A stretch of 64,000 nucleotides of DNA from Oceanispirochaeta crateris. GTDB lineage: Bacteria; Spirochaetota; Spirochaetia; DSM-2461. How positions within the stretch are numbered: position 1 is the stretch's first letter; the number at the start of each line of letters is the position of its first letter. The position numbers were made by a program, and so were the translations under genes. Where the stretch lies: NCBI RefSeq assembly GCF_008329965.1, contig NZ_CP036150.1, forward strand, positions 2,728,001 through 2,792,000, given 5' to 3'. Shown piece by piece: positions 8,942-18,073 of this stretch. The notes beneath the pieces are model-generated. The model was not told the DNA's origin. It searched no databases and saw only the letters and a program-made list of their open reading frames with translations.

Positions 8942-9958
8942 TCAAGAAAGAGTTTGCCCCTGGACATAACTGACGGTGAGTATTTCTTTCAATTCCTTCT
9001 GATCTCTGTCAATGATATTAGATTTCAGCCATTGTCCGGCCATCTTTCCCAGTAAAGGAATAGAGAGGCTGATAGTGTCAATTTTTCTTCCAAGAATATT
9101 CTGTATGGGTGAGTCATCAAAGCCTGTGAGCATGATATCTTCAGGAATTCTCAAACCAGAATACTGGCAAGCTTGCAGAAAGGAAAGCGCAATGAGGTCA
9201 TTAAATGCCAGGACAGCATTAAACCCATTCTCCTGAACCCATTGAACAGCTTTAGACGGGATTTCATCCAAAGAATGAATATCAAGGGATGATGTTTTAT
9301 CAAAATGGATTCCCTTTTCTCTAAAAAATTCAAGAGCAGTCTCATAGCGTTCCTGGGAAACTGCTGGGAGTTTTTCGAATCCGAGATAGCAGGGCCTAAG
9401 GCCCGCACCCTTTTTATCAATCATCTTTTGCGACAGAAGTCTTATCCCTTGAGGAACATCGTAGGCTATGAAATTCCCATTTTTCGATGTTCTATTCAGT
9501 AAAATGTAAGGAATAGACCTGTTATTCAACTCTTTTTGAAGTTTTAGAGAAGGACTGGTAAAAGCAAAAACACATCCATCAATTTGCCCGGTTTTTTTCC
9601 GTTCCAAAAACTCAAGATTTCCATCATTGACCCTGGTTATAAAATTCAATCGGACTTCACCGAATCCCTCCTGAATGGATTCTATCAAATCAGACATATT
9701 GTAAAAAAAGTGGGTCAGCTGATTATTTGTTTCCGGAAGGAAGAGGTGTAGATTCAGGATCACACGGTTAATATGTTTCTTGATGACTCTTTTACGGTAT
9801 CCCATCTTCTCTGCGGTATCCCGGATCTGACGGGATCGTTCATCACTGATAAGAGAAGAGTTATTCAAAACCCGGGAAACAGTACTCGTTGAAATATTCA
9901 ACTCTTCAGCTATATCATAAACAGTAATTCTCTTTGGCAATTCTGTCCTCTTTTCCAT
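8942..9958 (-). CDS. LacI-family transcriptional regulator
   Basis: This 338-aa regulator has an N-terminal LacI-type helix-turn-helix and hinge (about 10-60: VYDIAEELNISTSTVSRVLNN, then GYRKR) and a periplasmic-binding-protein-like effector domain (about 65-330). Such proteins usually bind a sugar or related small molecule and release an operator near -10 or +1. Its gene is flanked by the ene-reductase/flavoprotein operon and the divergent dehydrogenase gene, and matching operators occur at all three promoters including its own, so it is probably an autoregulated local repressor. The predicted transcription start is only about 8 bases before the ATG and no ribosome binding site is visible, so the message may be nearly leaderless. 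The inducer is unknown. Confidence 0.92.
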   Translation of the reverse strand: MEKRTELPKRITVYDIAEELNISTSTVSRVLNNSSLISDERSRQIRDTAEKMGYRKRVIKKHINRVILNLHLFLPETNNQLTHFFYNMSDLIESIQEGFGEVRLNFITRVNDGNLEFLERKKTGQIDGCVFAFTSPSLKLQKELNNRSIPYILLNRTSKNGNFIAYDVPQGIRLLSQKMIDKKGAGLRPCYLGFEKLPAVSQERYETALEFFREKGIHFDKTSSLDIHSLDEIPSKAVQWVQENGFNAVLAFNDLIALSFLQACQYSGLRIPEDIMLTGFDDSPIQNILGRKIDTISLSIPLLGKMAGQWLKSNIIDRDQKELKEILTVSYVQGQTLS

Positions 9959-9972
9959 AAATCTTGGCTTGA

Positions 9973-10002
9973 ATGATACCCTGATTGCCTGTTGAGTGCA
10001 AT
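9973..10002 (-). promoter_or_regulatory. Promoter and operator of the LacI-family gene
   Basis: On the minus strand TTGCAC (9996-10001) and TATCAT (9973-9978) are 17 bases apart. The -35 box is part of ATTGCACTCAAC (9991-10002), one base different from the operator of the divergent dehydrogenase. Its position over the -35 suggests autorepression. Confidence 0.6.
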
Positions 10003-10041
10003 AAAACAGATCTTAAACACAGCTGATGCCGTCGGGGGATA

Positions 10042-10069
10042 TTGACATAATTGCACGCAACAATAAAAT
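10042..10069 (+). promoter_or_regulatory. Promoter and operator of the dehydrogenase gene
   Basis: TTGACA (10042-10047) and TAAAAT (10064-10069) are separated by 16 bases. The operator-like ATTGCACGCAAC (10050-10061) fills the spacer, a classic repressor position. A strong ribosome binding site (AAAGGAGAG) lies just before the ATG at 10095. Confidence 0.65.
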
Positions 10070-10094
10070 AATGCAAAATAAAGGAGAGTCAACC

Positions 10095-10889
10095 ATGGCC
10101 CATAAACAGAAAGTTATCCTGGTAACAGGTTCAAGCCGGGGAATAGGAAGAGGGATTGCTCAGAAGCTGGCCGAGAAAGGTTTCAGTGTCGCTGTGAACT
10201 ATGCAGGGAATAGAGAAGCGGCAGAAGAAACATTGTCATTATGTCGCGAAGCTGCCGAAAAATCAGGACATACTGGCAAATTTGAGGCATTTCAGGGTGA
10301 CATTTCTGATTCTGCCAGCCGCCAGACTCTCCTGGATTCGGTAATCCGTCATTTCGGAGATATACATGGTCTTGTCAATAATGCGGGAGTGGCTCCCAAA
10401 GAACGGAAGGATATTCTGGAAATGACAGAGGATTCTTTTGATCGGCTGATGGGGACAAACCTCAAAGGCTCTTTTTATATGAGTCAGCTAGTATCTAAAT
10501 ATTGGATGACTCTTCCCTCTGAAGAACGGGGATTCCGCAGTCTTATATTCATAACATCCGTTTCTGCCGAGATGGTATCCATCAACAGAGGAGAATACTG
10601 TATGGCCAAGGCCGGCCTCTCCATGGCAACAAAACTGTTTGCCCGGCGTCTAGCCGAAGAGAACATAGGAGTGTATGAACTCAGGCCTGGAATTATCCTG
10701 ACAGATATGACAGGGGCAGTAAAAGAAAAATACGACAGCCTCATTGCGGAGGGTCTTGTCCCCCAAAAACGCTGGGGCTATCCAGAGGACATTGGCAAGG
10801 CCATTGCCAGCCTCGCAGCGGAAGACTTCCCCTTCTCTACAGGATCTGTTATCCATGTGGACGGAGGACTTCATATTTCCTCCCTCTAA
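10095..10889 (+). CDS. Short-chain dehydrogenase/reductase (FabG-like)
   Basis: This 264-aa protein is a classical SDR: the cofactor motif VTGSSRGIGRGIA (about 10-22), NNAGVAP (about 95-101), catalytic Ser in SVSAEM (near 157) and YCMAK (near 169-173), and a C-terminal ending VIHVDGGLHI. The ATG at 10095 is chosen because AAAGGAGAG precedes it; a longer frame exists upstream but lacks a ribosome binding site and would run over the promoter. The family interconverts alcohols and ketones with NAD(P)H. It is divergent from the LacI-type regulator and shares its operator, so it probably acts on the same compound as the ene-reductase/flavoprotein pair, for example by oxidising a hydroxyl next to the reducible double bond. 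A terminator follows. Confidence 0.92.
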   Translation: MAHKQKVILVTGSSRGIGRGIAQKLAEKGFSVAVNYAGNREAAEETLSLCREAAEKSGHTGKFEAFQGDISDSASRQTLLDSVIRHFGDIHGLVNNAGVAPKERKDILEMTEDSFDRLMGTNLKGSFYMSQLVSKYWMTLPSEERGFRSLIFITSVSAEMVSINRGEYCMAKAGLSMATKLFARRLAEENIGVYELRPGIILTDMTGAVKEKYDSLIAEGLVPQKRWGYPEDIGKAIASLAAEDFPFSTGSVIHVDGGLHISSL

Positions 10890-10896
10890 TCCCAAT

Positions 10897-10929
10897 AAAA
10901 AAAACCCAGTCACAGACTGGGTTTTTTTT
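10897..10929. terminator. Bidirectional terminator between the SDR gene and typA
   Basis: A CCCAGTC / GACTGGG hairpin (10905-10911 and 10915-10921, loop ACA) is flanked by an A-tract on the left and a T-tract on the right, so it can end both converging transcripts. Confidence 0.93.
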
Positions 10930-10952
10930 ATTATCATTCAGGATAGTGTCTG

Positions 10953-12785
10953 TCAGCCTTTCTTATCATTCACCTTACGGGCTGATGCCGCAAGGAGAAC
11001 CTTCCTTAGACGGATGGACTTGGGAGTAACCTCCATCAGTTCATCTTCCCGGAGGAACTGGATACCACGTTCCAGAGTCATAGGGATTACAGGAGTCAAA
11101 ACAACAGCATCATCCTTCCCAGAGGCACGAACATTGGACAGTTTCTTGGTTTTACAAGCATTCACATTCAAATCATTCTCACGGTTATGTTCTCCCACGA
11201 TCATGCCTTCATACACAACATCGCCGGGGGACACAAATAGCTGACCTCTGGGTTCCAGATTGTAAAGAGCATAGGGAACGGCTTCTCCGGTTCTATCGGC
11301 AATCAAAGCCCCGGAATGACGATCGGGAAAATCTCCGCGATACTCTTCATAATCGGAAATGAGAGAGTTCATAATACCAGTTCCTCTGGTATCGGTGAGG
11401 AATTCATCCCGGTAACCTATCAGGGCTCTTGAAGGGACTGAAAATTCAAGACGAACCCGGCCATGCTCATGATTAACATAGCTGACCATTCGTCCTTTCC
11501 TCTTGGAAAGTTTTTCTGTAACGACGCCGGTATACTCTTCTTCACAGTCCACATAGAGATGTTCAATGGGTTCCATGACTTTCCCATCTTTGTGATGAAA
11601 AATAACTTCGGGACGTCCTACGCAAAGCTCAAAACCTTCCCGTCTCATCGTCTCGATGAGGATAACCATCTGGAACTCTCCCCGCCCCTTGACGACAAAA
11701 CCTTCCTTATCTGGAAATTCCTCTACTTTGATGGAAACATTCAGCATTGTCTCTTTTTCAAGACGCTCCCGTATCTTACTGGACTGAACGAATTTTCCCT
11801 CTTGCCCCATGGTGGGCGACGTATTGGGTGTGAAACGCATGGAAACAGTCGGTTCATCAACGGTGATCCTCTTGAGAGCCTTAGGATTGACTTTGGTACA
11901 GATCGTATCTCCGATATGCACATCTTCAATCCCTGCCATAACCACAATATCTCCAGGGCTGGCCGAGTCTGTTTCCTTGAGAGAAGGCCCTTCATAGACC
12001 TGCAATTTTGTAACATTCAAAGAAGCCTGTTTGCCTTTATCCTTGATACAGACAAGGGCATCTCTTGATTTAACATGCCCATGAACGACCTTGCCAATGG
12101 CAAGACGGCCCAGATAATCCGAATAGGACAGGTCGGTCACCAACATCTGAAAGGGTTCAGCATCATTGTAGGATGGAGGGGGAATTTCTTTGAGAATTGT
12201 ATCCATCAGCACATGAAGATTCTCAGTCTTATCCTCTAAATTCAACTTGGCGATTCCTGCACGGCCATCGGCAAAAAGAACAGGACATTCCAGCTGATCA
12301 TCGTGGGCATCCAGATCAATAAGCAGGTCATAGACCTCACTGAGAACGGCCTCTGGACGAGCGTCAGGCCTATCTATTTTATTTATGACGATGACGACGG
12401 ACAAACCGGCATTGAGTGCTTTAGCCAGAACAAACCGCGTTTGTGGCAGAGGGCCTTCAGAAGCATCAACCAAAAGTAATACACCATCTACCATTGACAG
12501 TGCCCGTTCTACTTCTCCACCGAAATCCGCATGCCCCGGGGTATCGAGGATATTGATTTTGACACCTTTCCAAACGATGGAACAGTTCTTGGCGGCAATG
12601 GTGATTCCACGCTCCCGTTCAAGATCCATGCTGTCCATCAGCCTTTCTTCTGTTTCCTTTCCTTCTCGAAAGGTACCACTTTGTTTGAACATTGAGTCAA
12701 CCAGAGTGGTCTTGCCATGGTCAACGTGGGCTATAATGGCAATATTTCTCAGTTCTTTATTAAAACTGTTGTTATTATGGGGCAT
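10953..12785 (-). CDS. typA: Ribosome-associated translational GTPase TypA/BipA
   Basis: This 610-aa protein is a full-length TypA/BipA GTPase. The G motifs are in order: G1 AHVDHGKTTL (about 18-27), G2 RERGITI (about 54-60), G3 DTPGHADFGGEVERAL (about 75-90) and G4 NKIDRPDA (about 130-137), followed by EF-Tu-like and EF-G-like domains and the lysine-rich BipA C-terminus. It binds the 70S ribosome near the factor site and helps late ribosome assembly and stress or low-temperature growth. The ATG at 12785 is preceded by AAGGA. It is a single-gene unit that ends at the shared bidirectional terminator. Confidence 0.97.
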   Translation of the reverse strand: MPHNNNSFNKELRNIAIIAHVDHGKTTLVDSMFKQSGTFREGKETEERLMDSMDLERERGITIAAKNCSIVWKGVKINILDTPGHADFGGEVERALSMVDGVLLLVDASEGPLPQTRFVLAKALNAGLSVVIVINKIDRPDARPEAVLSEVYDLLIDLDAHDDQLECPVLFADGRAGIAKLNLEDKTENLHVLMDTILKEIPPPSYNDAEPFQMLVTDLSYSDYLGRLAIGKVVHGHVKSRDALVCIKDKGKQASLNVTKLQVYEGPSLKETDSASPGDIVVMAGIEDVHIGDTICTKVNPKALKRITVDEPTVSMRFTPNTSPTMGQEGKFVQSSKIRERLEKETMLNVSIKVEEFPDKEGFVVKGRGEFQMVILIETMRREGFELCVGRPEVIFHHKDGKVMEPIEHLYVDCEEEYTGVVTEKLSKRKGRMVSYVNHEHGRVRLEFSVPSRALIGYRDEFLTDTRGTGIMNSLISDYEEYRGDFPDRHSGALIADRTGEAVPYALYNLEPRGQLFVSPGDVVYEGMIVGEHNRENDLNVNACKTKKLSNVRASGKDDAVVLTPVIPMTLERGIQFLREDELMEVTPKSIRLRKVLLAASARKVNDKKG

Positions 12786-12970
12786 TGAAGTTCCTTATTT
12801 CATTCCAATATTTAAATTCTAGTCACAGTACTCTATTCATGAAGGAAATTCCATAGAGGAAAGGACTTAAAGCTAAATATGTCAAGCTTTTCTTTTTTAG
12901 ATCTCTTTTGACCCTGAATGGGGTAATATTCGCAGAAAAGAGAGGCCTTTATTGACAGGATAGAGCAGAA

Positions 12971-13540
12971 TTACGGTTCATTTGTAACCTGATATTCCCT
13001 GATCCCCTTGAGAGGATTGTGCTCATTGGTCCTGTCTTTGACAAGAAGAACCGTAAAAGGGACCTTGAGCTGCTGGTGAAAAATAACGTCGTGGCCAAGA
13101 CAGAGTCCTACCTCGATCACAAAATCTGCATTATCGTTGAGGAAGACAGCCTGCCCGGCAGGGTTGCAGGAATATACTTCACTTGTTTTATCAGGATCGA
13201 TTTCACACTCTTTCACAGCTCCCATAGAGCAGCGTGCCGGAACAAGACTCAGACCCGAAGCACTCATTTTCTCCCGTATTTCCTCAGCCAGGGATTCTAA
13301 ACCGAAACAGTAGGCCAGGCCTATTTTTTTATACCCCTGGAGAGTACAGAACTCTATCACTTCCTGAAACCGGGAGAGAGAACCGGCTCTTCCATTGTCT
13401 ACAAGACGCCCGCTGGAACGGACCATGTCCAAAGTTTCCTGATCGTCATAGATATCAAGACTATTCTCTTTCAGTCCGTAACAATCGGCTCCTGTTTTAC
13501 GGCAGTTCTTGGTTTTACAGTCCAGACAATTCAATTTCAT
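12971..13540 (-). CDS. Cysteine-rich DUF1847 family protein
   Basis: This protein of 189 residues matches my recollection of the DUF1847 family of putative metal-binding proteins. It opens with a cysteine cluster (CLDCKTKNCRKTGADC, first 20 residues), and has further conserved cysteines in AYCFG, ARCSMGAVKEC, YSCNPAGQA and VGLCLGHD. No enzyme function is established; the pattern suggests a bound metal or cluster. The ATG at 13540 places the cysteine motif at the N-terminus as in relatives; a TTG at 13588 in the same frame is possible but less likely. TATACT lies only about 10 bases before the ATG with no close ribosome binding site, so a leaderless message is possible. It is divergent from the ABC-F gene. 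Confidence 0.8.
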   Translation of the reverse strand: MKLNCLDCKTKNCRKTGADCYGLKENSLDIYDDQETLDMVRSSGRLVDNGRAGSLSRFQEVIEFCTLQGYKKIGLAYCFGLESLAEEIREKMSASGLSLVPARCSMGAVKECEIDPDKTSEVYSCNPAGQAVFLNDNADFVIEVGLCLGHDVIFHQQLKVPFTVLLVKDRTNEHNPLKGIREYQVTNEP

Positions 13541-13658
13541 GGAATACAGTATACCAGAAACCCTTCCTTTTAGGATTGATATTTTCAAGAATATATTCTA
13601 ATTCTACTGAGGAACAACGTTTGAAAATCTCTTTAAAACAATCCGGGAGTCTTCTTCA

Positions 13659-15293
13659 ATGGTCAACTTATCCAACATCCGCGTCGCCTATGGTGAACGC
13701 ATCCTCTTTCAAAATTCCTCTGTACTGATCCGCCCTCAGGATAAGATAGGTCTTGTGGGACCCAATGGTTCAGGAAAAACGACGATTTTCCGGCTCATTG
13801 CCGGAGAAGAACAGCCCGACGAAGGAACGGTCAGCATAGATCCCGGAGTTGTTGTAGGTTATTTTTCTCAGGATGTAGGTGAAATGAAGGGAAAATCGGC
13901 CCTGGAAGAGGTCCTTCAAGGGGCTGGAAAAGTCCATGAGTTGAGCCTCCTGCTGGAAGAGATGGAACATACCATGTCCGATAGTGACACTATGGAAAAG
14001 ATGAGTGATGACGACATGGAAAAATTCATGAACCGCTATGGAGAAATCCAGATGGAGTATCAGAACAGGGGCGGCTACGAACTTGAAAGCAATGCCCGGG
14101 CCATCCTGGATGGCCTTGGGATTCCCGAAACCAGGCAAAACCAGAGTCTTGAAAACTTCAGCGGTGGATGGAAGATGCGGATAGCCTTGGCCCGAATACT
14201 CCTGCTCAATCCGGATGTACTCCTCATGGACGAACCGACCAATCACCTGGATATTGAATCCATACTCTGGCTTGAAGAGTGGCTTAAGTCCTTCAAAGGG
14301 GCACTCATGATGACCAGCCATGACCGGGAGTTTATGACCAGAATCTGCGGGAGAACCGTAGAGGCTGCCGGAGAAAGCATCAACAGCTACTCGGGCGACT
14401 ATGATTTCTATCTGAGAGAAAGAGAAATCCGAAGAGAACAGCTGCTTGCTGCCAGCCGGAGACAGCAGGCCATGTTGGCCAAAGAAGAGGAGTTTATTGC
14501 CCGTTTTGCCGCCAGAGCCTCCCATGCTGCTCAAGTACAGTCCAGGGTCAAGATGATAGAAAAGATGGAGAGGGTTGTCATACCGCCGGACCCCAAGGTG
14601 ATGAAATTTAAATTCACTCCCTGTCCCCGCAGCGGAGATGTTGTTGTCAGAATGGAAAATCTCGGAAAAGCATGGCCTTTGGAAAACGGAACACTTCACC
14701 CCGTATTCAGCGGGGTAAGCGGTGTAGTTGAGCGGGGAAACAAGATTGCCCTCACTGGTATTAACGGAGCGGGAAAATCAACACTTCTCAAAGTCCTGGC
14801 GTCCCTGACTGAGGCCAGTGAAGGCCGGAGCGAACTGGGAGCCAGTGTGAATGCGGGTTATTTCAGCCAATATTCAGGAGACAGCCTCAATATGGAGAGT
14901 ACGATTTTTGAAGAGCTGGCTGCCCTGCTGCCGAGAGAATCTGTGGGAAGCATCAAAAGCTTACTGGGGGCTTTCCAGTTTTCTGGGGATGACACGGACA
15001 AAAAAATAAATGTCCTCTCGGGGGGAGAAAAGAGCCGCGTCATGCTGGCATCCCTTTTAGCCCGTCCGATCAACTTTCTCATGCTCGATGAACCAACGAA
15101 CCATTTGGATATTGCCAGCCGTGAAGTGCTATTGGAAGCTCTCCAGAAATTTGAAGGGACGATTATCATTGTCAGCCATGACCGTTATTTTCTCAAACAT
15201 CTGGTGAATAGAGTCTTTGAAATAGATCATGGAAAAATGAATATTTACGAAGGTGATTACAACTACTATCTTGGAAAAAAAGAGTCAGACTAG
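13659..15293 (+). CDS. ABC-F family ATPase (translation factor type)
   Basis: This 544-aa protein has two ATP-binding cassettes and no membrane segment, the ABC-F layout. First cassette: GPNGSGKTT (about 34-42), signature LENFSGGWKMR (about 164-174) and Walker B LLMDEPTNHLD. Linker: a basic, helical stretch (about 240-320). Second cassette: [17 protein letters not shown] and FLMLDEPTNHLD. ABC-F proteins bind the ribosome E site and rescue stalled translation or protect against antibiotics; which subgroup this is (YbiT-, Uup- or EttA-like) I cannot settle by eye. GGGAG lies 10 bases before the ATG. Confidence 0.93.
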   Translation: MVNLSNIRVAYGERILFQNSSVLIRPQDKIGLVGPNGSGKTTIFRLIAGEEQPDEGTVSIDPGVVVGYFSQDVGEMKGKSALEEVLQGAGKVHELSLLLEEMEHTMSDSDTMEKMSDDDMEKFMNRYGEIQMEYQNRGGYELESNARAILDGLGIPETRQNQSLENFSGGWKMRIALARILLLNPDVLLMDEPTNHLDIESILWLEEWLKSFKGALMMTSHDREFMTRICGRTVEAAGESINSYSGDYDFYLREREIRREQLLAASRRQQAMLAKEEEFIARFAARASHAAQVQSRVKMIEKMERVVIPPDPKVMKFKFTPCPRSGDVVVRMENLGKAWPLENGTLHPVFSGVSGVVERGNKIALTGINGAGKSTLLKVLASLTEASEGRSELGASVNAGYFSQYSGDSLNMESTIFEELAALLPRESVGSIKSLLGAFQFSGDDTDKKINVLSGGEKSRVMLASLLARPINFLMLDEPTNHLDIASREVLLEALQKFEGTIIIVSHDRYFLKHLVNRVFEIDHGKMNIYEGDYNYYLGKKESD

Positions 15294-15304
15294 AAGACTC
15301 CAAT

Positions 15305-15345
15305 AAAAAAGGCTGTGTACGTTCCTGACAGAAAAGTACACAGCC
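15305..15345 (-). terminator. Terminator of the iron alcohol dehydrogenase gene
   Basis: A perfect 10-base inverted repeat (GGCTGTGTAC at 15311-15320 with GTACACAGCC at 15336-15345) is followed on the minus strand by TTTTTT, fitting a Rho-independent terminator for the gene ending at 15398. On the plus strand no T-tract follows. Confidence 0.85.
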
Positions 15346-15397
15346 GCATCAGTATTATATAGAGAAAGAGAAGCGAGGATCTCTTCTTTATACCCAG

Positions 15398-16552
15398 TTA
15401 TTTCATGCTTTTCCCATAGTAGGAAGCTTCGTAAATGGCTTTTACATCGGCCACTGTTGGAGCCCCTGGATTCGTAAGAGTGCAAGGATCTCCGTGGGCA
15501 TTCTTACTCATTCGATCCAGGACGTCCAGAAACTTTTCTTCATTAAAATCCACTTCTTTGCAGTCTTTAAAACAGGAGGGAATACCCAGCGCCTTGTTCA
15601 GTCCCCTCAATGCTTCGGCCAGATCTTTTATACCTATGTTCTTTTCAACCATGCTGTATTTGTCTGTAAACTTTCTATTGAAGTCTATGATATAGGGCAG
15701 CATTATGGCATTTGCCAGACCATGGGTGACACCGAACTCACCACCGATTTTATGGGCAAGAGAGTGAACCAGTCCCAGAGAGGCATTTGTAAAGGCCATT
15801 CCAGCCAGACAGGAAGCATTATGCATGTTATAGCGAGCTTCCATATCATTACCACTCTTAAAAGCAGTTTCCAGGTTTGCCAGGACCAACTTTATGGCTT
15901 CCATAGCATAGGGGTCGGTAAAACAGCTGGCTGCGGTTGAAGCCACGGCCTCCACGGCGTGTGCCATAACGTCCATCCCAGTATTGGCAGTAATATGAGG
16001 CGGCATTTTTGCAGGCAGAGCCGGATCAAGTATAGCTAAATCGGGAACCATATCTCCGGCAACAATGGGATATTTTATATGATTTTCAGTGTCCGTGATG
16101 ACTGAAAAGGCTGTAATTTCAGAAGCGGTTCCGCTGGTTGAGGGAATAGCCACGAATTTGGCTTTATTCCGCAGAGCAGGCATAGAACCGGGTTCAATAA
16201 TATCCTCGAAGCTAAGCTTGGGATGTTCATAGAAACACCACATGATTTTGGCAGCATCTAATGCGGAACCACCCCCAATGGCCACAATCCAATCAGGATT
16301 AAAAGCATTCATTTCGGCAGCGCCTCTTTTGACCGTAAGAACAGAGGGGTTAGGCTCAACACCATCTATGATAATCGTTTCCATTCCCGCTTTTTGAAGT
16401 AGCTTTTCAGCCTGATCGAGAAAGCCGAACTTTTTCATGGAGCTTCCGCCTGTTACTAAAGCCGCTTTTTTACCTTTGAGTGTCGCAAGCTTTTCCATAG
16501 AACCTTCACCATATACGATGTCTCTTGGAATAGAAAAATTCATAACTGCCAT
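15398..16552 (-). CDS. Iron-containing alcohol dehydrogenase
   Basis: This 384-aa enzyme is a group III, iron-dependent alcohol dehydrogenase. The NAD(H) motif is GGGSALDAAKIMW (about 96-108) and the metal site includes Asp in the GMDVMAHAVEA region (about 193-203) and the His residues of GLVHSLAHKIGGEFGVTHG (about 260-280). Members reduce acetaldehyde, butyraldehyde or 3-hydroxypropanal, or oxidise the matching alcohols; here it most likely regenerates NAD+ by reducing an aldehyde during fermentation. Its promoter carries the same palindromic element as the hydrogenase operons, which ties it to redox balance. It is a single-gene unit with a strong terminator. Confidence 0.94.
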   Translation of the reverse strand: MAVMNFSIPRDIVYGEGSMEKLATLKGKKAALVTGGSSMKKFGFLDQAEKLLQKAGMETIIIDGVEPNPSVLTVKRGAAEMNAFNPDWIVAIGGGSALDAAKIMWCFYEHPKLSFEDIIEPGSMPALRNKAKFVAIPSTSGTASEITAFSVITDTENHIKYPIVAGDMVPDLAILDPALPAKMPPHITANTGMDVMAHAVEAVASTAASCFTDPYAMEAIKLVLANLETAFKSGNDMEARYNMHNASCLAGMAFTNASLGLVHSLAHKIGGEFGVTHGLANAIMLPYIIDFNRKFTDKYSMVEKNIGIKDLAEALRGLNKALGIPSCFKDCKEVDFNEEKFLDVLDRMSKNAHGDPCTLTNPGAPTVADVKAIYEASYYGKSMK

Positions 16553-16575
16553 ATTACTCTCCCATTTATAGATAT

Positions 16576-16621
16576 TTTATTATCGATATTTTAATATCTT
16601 TAAAATTGAGGATTCTGTCAA
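16576..16621 (-). promoter_or_regulatory. Promoter and hydrogenase-type palindrome of the alcohol dehydrogenase
   Basis: On the minus strand TTGACA (16616-16621) and GATATT (16593-16598) are 17 bases apart. The element TTTATTATCGATA (16576-16588, plus-strand reading) with a degenerate second arm (16595-16607, 8 of 13 positions matching) overlaps the -10 box and start, a repressor-like position. The intact arm is identical to those at the two hydrogenase promoters. Confidence 0.6.
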
Positions 16622-16728
16622 GAGAAATGAAAATTTAATTGAAAATTATTTATAGAACCCTGAAGAAGGGCTCCCACCCGTGTCTAAAAGACAGAAGACC
16701 ACCAATGGACAGAACGGGCCTAGTGGAA

Positions 16729-18051
16729 TCAGTCCAGCCTGTCGGCCATCCCATACTCAATGAGTTTGTTTTGTATGGTTCTTCTGGTAATGCCGAGTTC
16801 CTGGGCGGCTTTGGTCCTGTTTCCCTCCCAGCGGAGAAGAGACTCCAGAATGAGTTCCTTTTCCATGGCACGCAAAGTACCCGGTTTTTCCTGAACATGA
16901 ACCACACCGGTTGAACTGGGCAACTCCAGATCTTCAGGGCGGATCGTAGTCTCATCTACATAGATACAGGCCCTTTCCAGAATATTTTCCAATTCTCTTA
17001 TATTGCCGGGAAATGAGTAAGATTCAAGAAGCATAACAGCCTCTGGGCTAATGTTGTTTATGGAGCTCCCCATCTTTAAATTCAAATTCTTAAGCAGAAG
17101 TGATGCCAAGGGAATGATATCTTCCTTTCTCTCCCTTAGGGGCGGAAGTTCCAGGCGGGCTACATTGAGACGGTAAAATAGATCTTCCCGGAAGCTCCCC
17201 TTTTTAACTGAGTCCTCAAGAGTCTTATTGGTAGCAGAAATAATTCTGGCTTTGATGGGAATTTCCTCGATGCCACCCAGTCTTCTGATCCTCTTTTCCT
17301 GGAGGACTCGAAGCAGTTTAACCTGCATGCCTGAAGACATTTCTCCAATTTCATCAAGGAACAGAGTCCCCTCTGCTGCAGCCTCAAAAAGACCGATTTT
17401 CCTTCTGTCAGCACCCGTAAAAGCCCCTTTTTCATGACCGAAGAGTTCACTTTCAAGAAGCTCCTCGGGGACACCCCCCACATTGATGCTCAAAAAGGGC
17501 CCCTCCGCATGACCGGAGAGCTGATGAATATATCGGGCAGTAACCTCCTTTCCACTTCCACTTTCACCTGTGATGAGAACCGTCGAAGGGGTCGGGGCTA
17601 TTCTCTGAATTCTCTTTTTCATCTGCTTCATCCTTGAAGAATGGGCGATGTAGCTGTCATTTTGCTCTTTAGAATAGAGGGCTCGTTTCAGTGATTGGGC
17701 ATTGGCCGCATTTTTAATCCGATGAATCAGAACATCCGGTTCAAAGGGTTTTACCATGTAGTCATAGGCCCCTAGTTTGAGAGCCTTGACGGCATCATCT
17801 GCCTGACCAAAGGCTGAAATCATAATCATGGGAATATCAAAGGATTTTTCCTTCAGCCAAGCCAATAATTCAAGACCATCCATTCCAGGCATTTTGAGGT
17901 CACTGACAATAATATCAACGTCATCACTTTCAACAATACGCTGGGCAGCGAAACCGTTTTCTGCGGAGAGTCCCTCAATTCCCTCCAGATTCAAGAGCTT
18001 CACAACGATCTCACGAATATTCGTCTCATCATCAACAATTAAAACTTTCAT
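16729..18051 (-). CDS. NtrC-family sigma-54-dependent response regulator
   Basis: This 440-aa regulator has a receiver domain (Asp in [13 protein letters not shown] near residue 52), a central AAA+ domain with Walker A GESGSGKE (near 163-170), the sigma-54 contact loop GAFTGA (near 210-215) and Walker B LFLDEIGE, and a Fis-type helix-turn-helix at the end ([20 protein letters not shown]). It activates RNA polymerase carrying sigma-54 from distant sites. The kinase gene lies 22 bases upstream in the same direction. The divergent secreted-protein gene at 19512 has a near-perfect sigma-54 promoter, so it is the most likely target. Confidence 0.95.
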   Translation of the reverse strand: MKVLIVDDETNIREIVVKLLNLEGIEGLSAENGFAAQRIVESDDVDIIVSDLKMPGMDGLELLAWLKEKSFDIPMIMISAFGQADDAVKALKLGAYDYMVKPFEPDVLIHRIKNAANAQSLKRALYSKEQNDSYIAHSSRMKQMKKRIQRIAPTPSTVLITGESGSGKEVTARYIHQLSGHAEGPFLSINVGGVPEELLESELFGHEKGAFTGADRRKIGLFEAAAEGTLFLDEIGEMSSGMQVKLLRVLQEKRIRRLGGIEEIPIKARIISATNKTLEDSVKKGSFREDLFYRLNVARLELPPLRERKEDIIPLASLLLKNLNLKMGSSINNISPEAVMLLESYSFPGNIRELENILERACIYVDETTIRPEDLELPSSTGVVHVQEKPGTLRAMEKELILESLLRWEGNRTKAAQELGITRRTIQNKLIEYGMADRLD

Positions 18052-18073
18052 ATTTGCATATTCCTCTAGAACC

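Noticed and set aside
13770-14699. A 309-codon open frame on the minus strand
   Set aside because: It is antisense to the ABC-F gene and has no motif or ribosome binding site; the sense frame has all ABC-F motifs.
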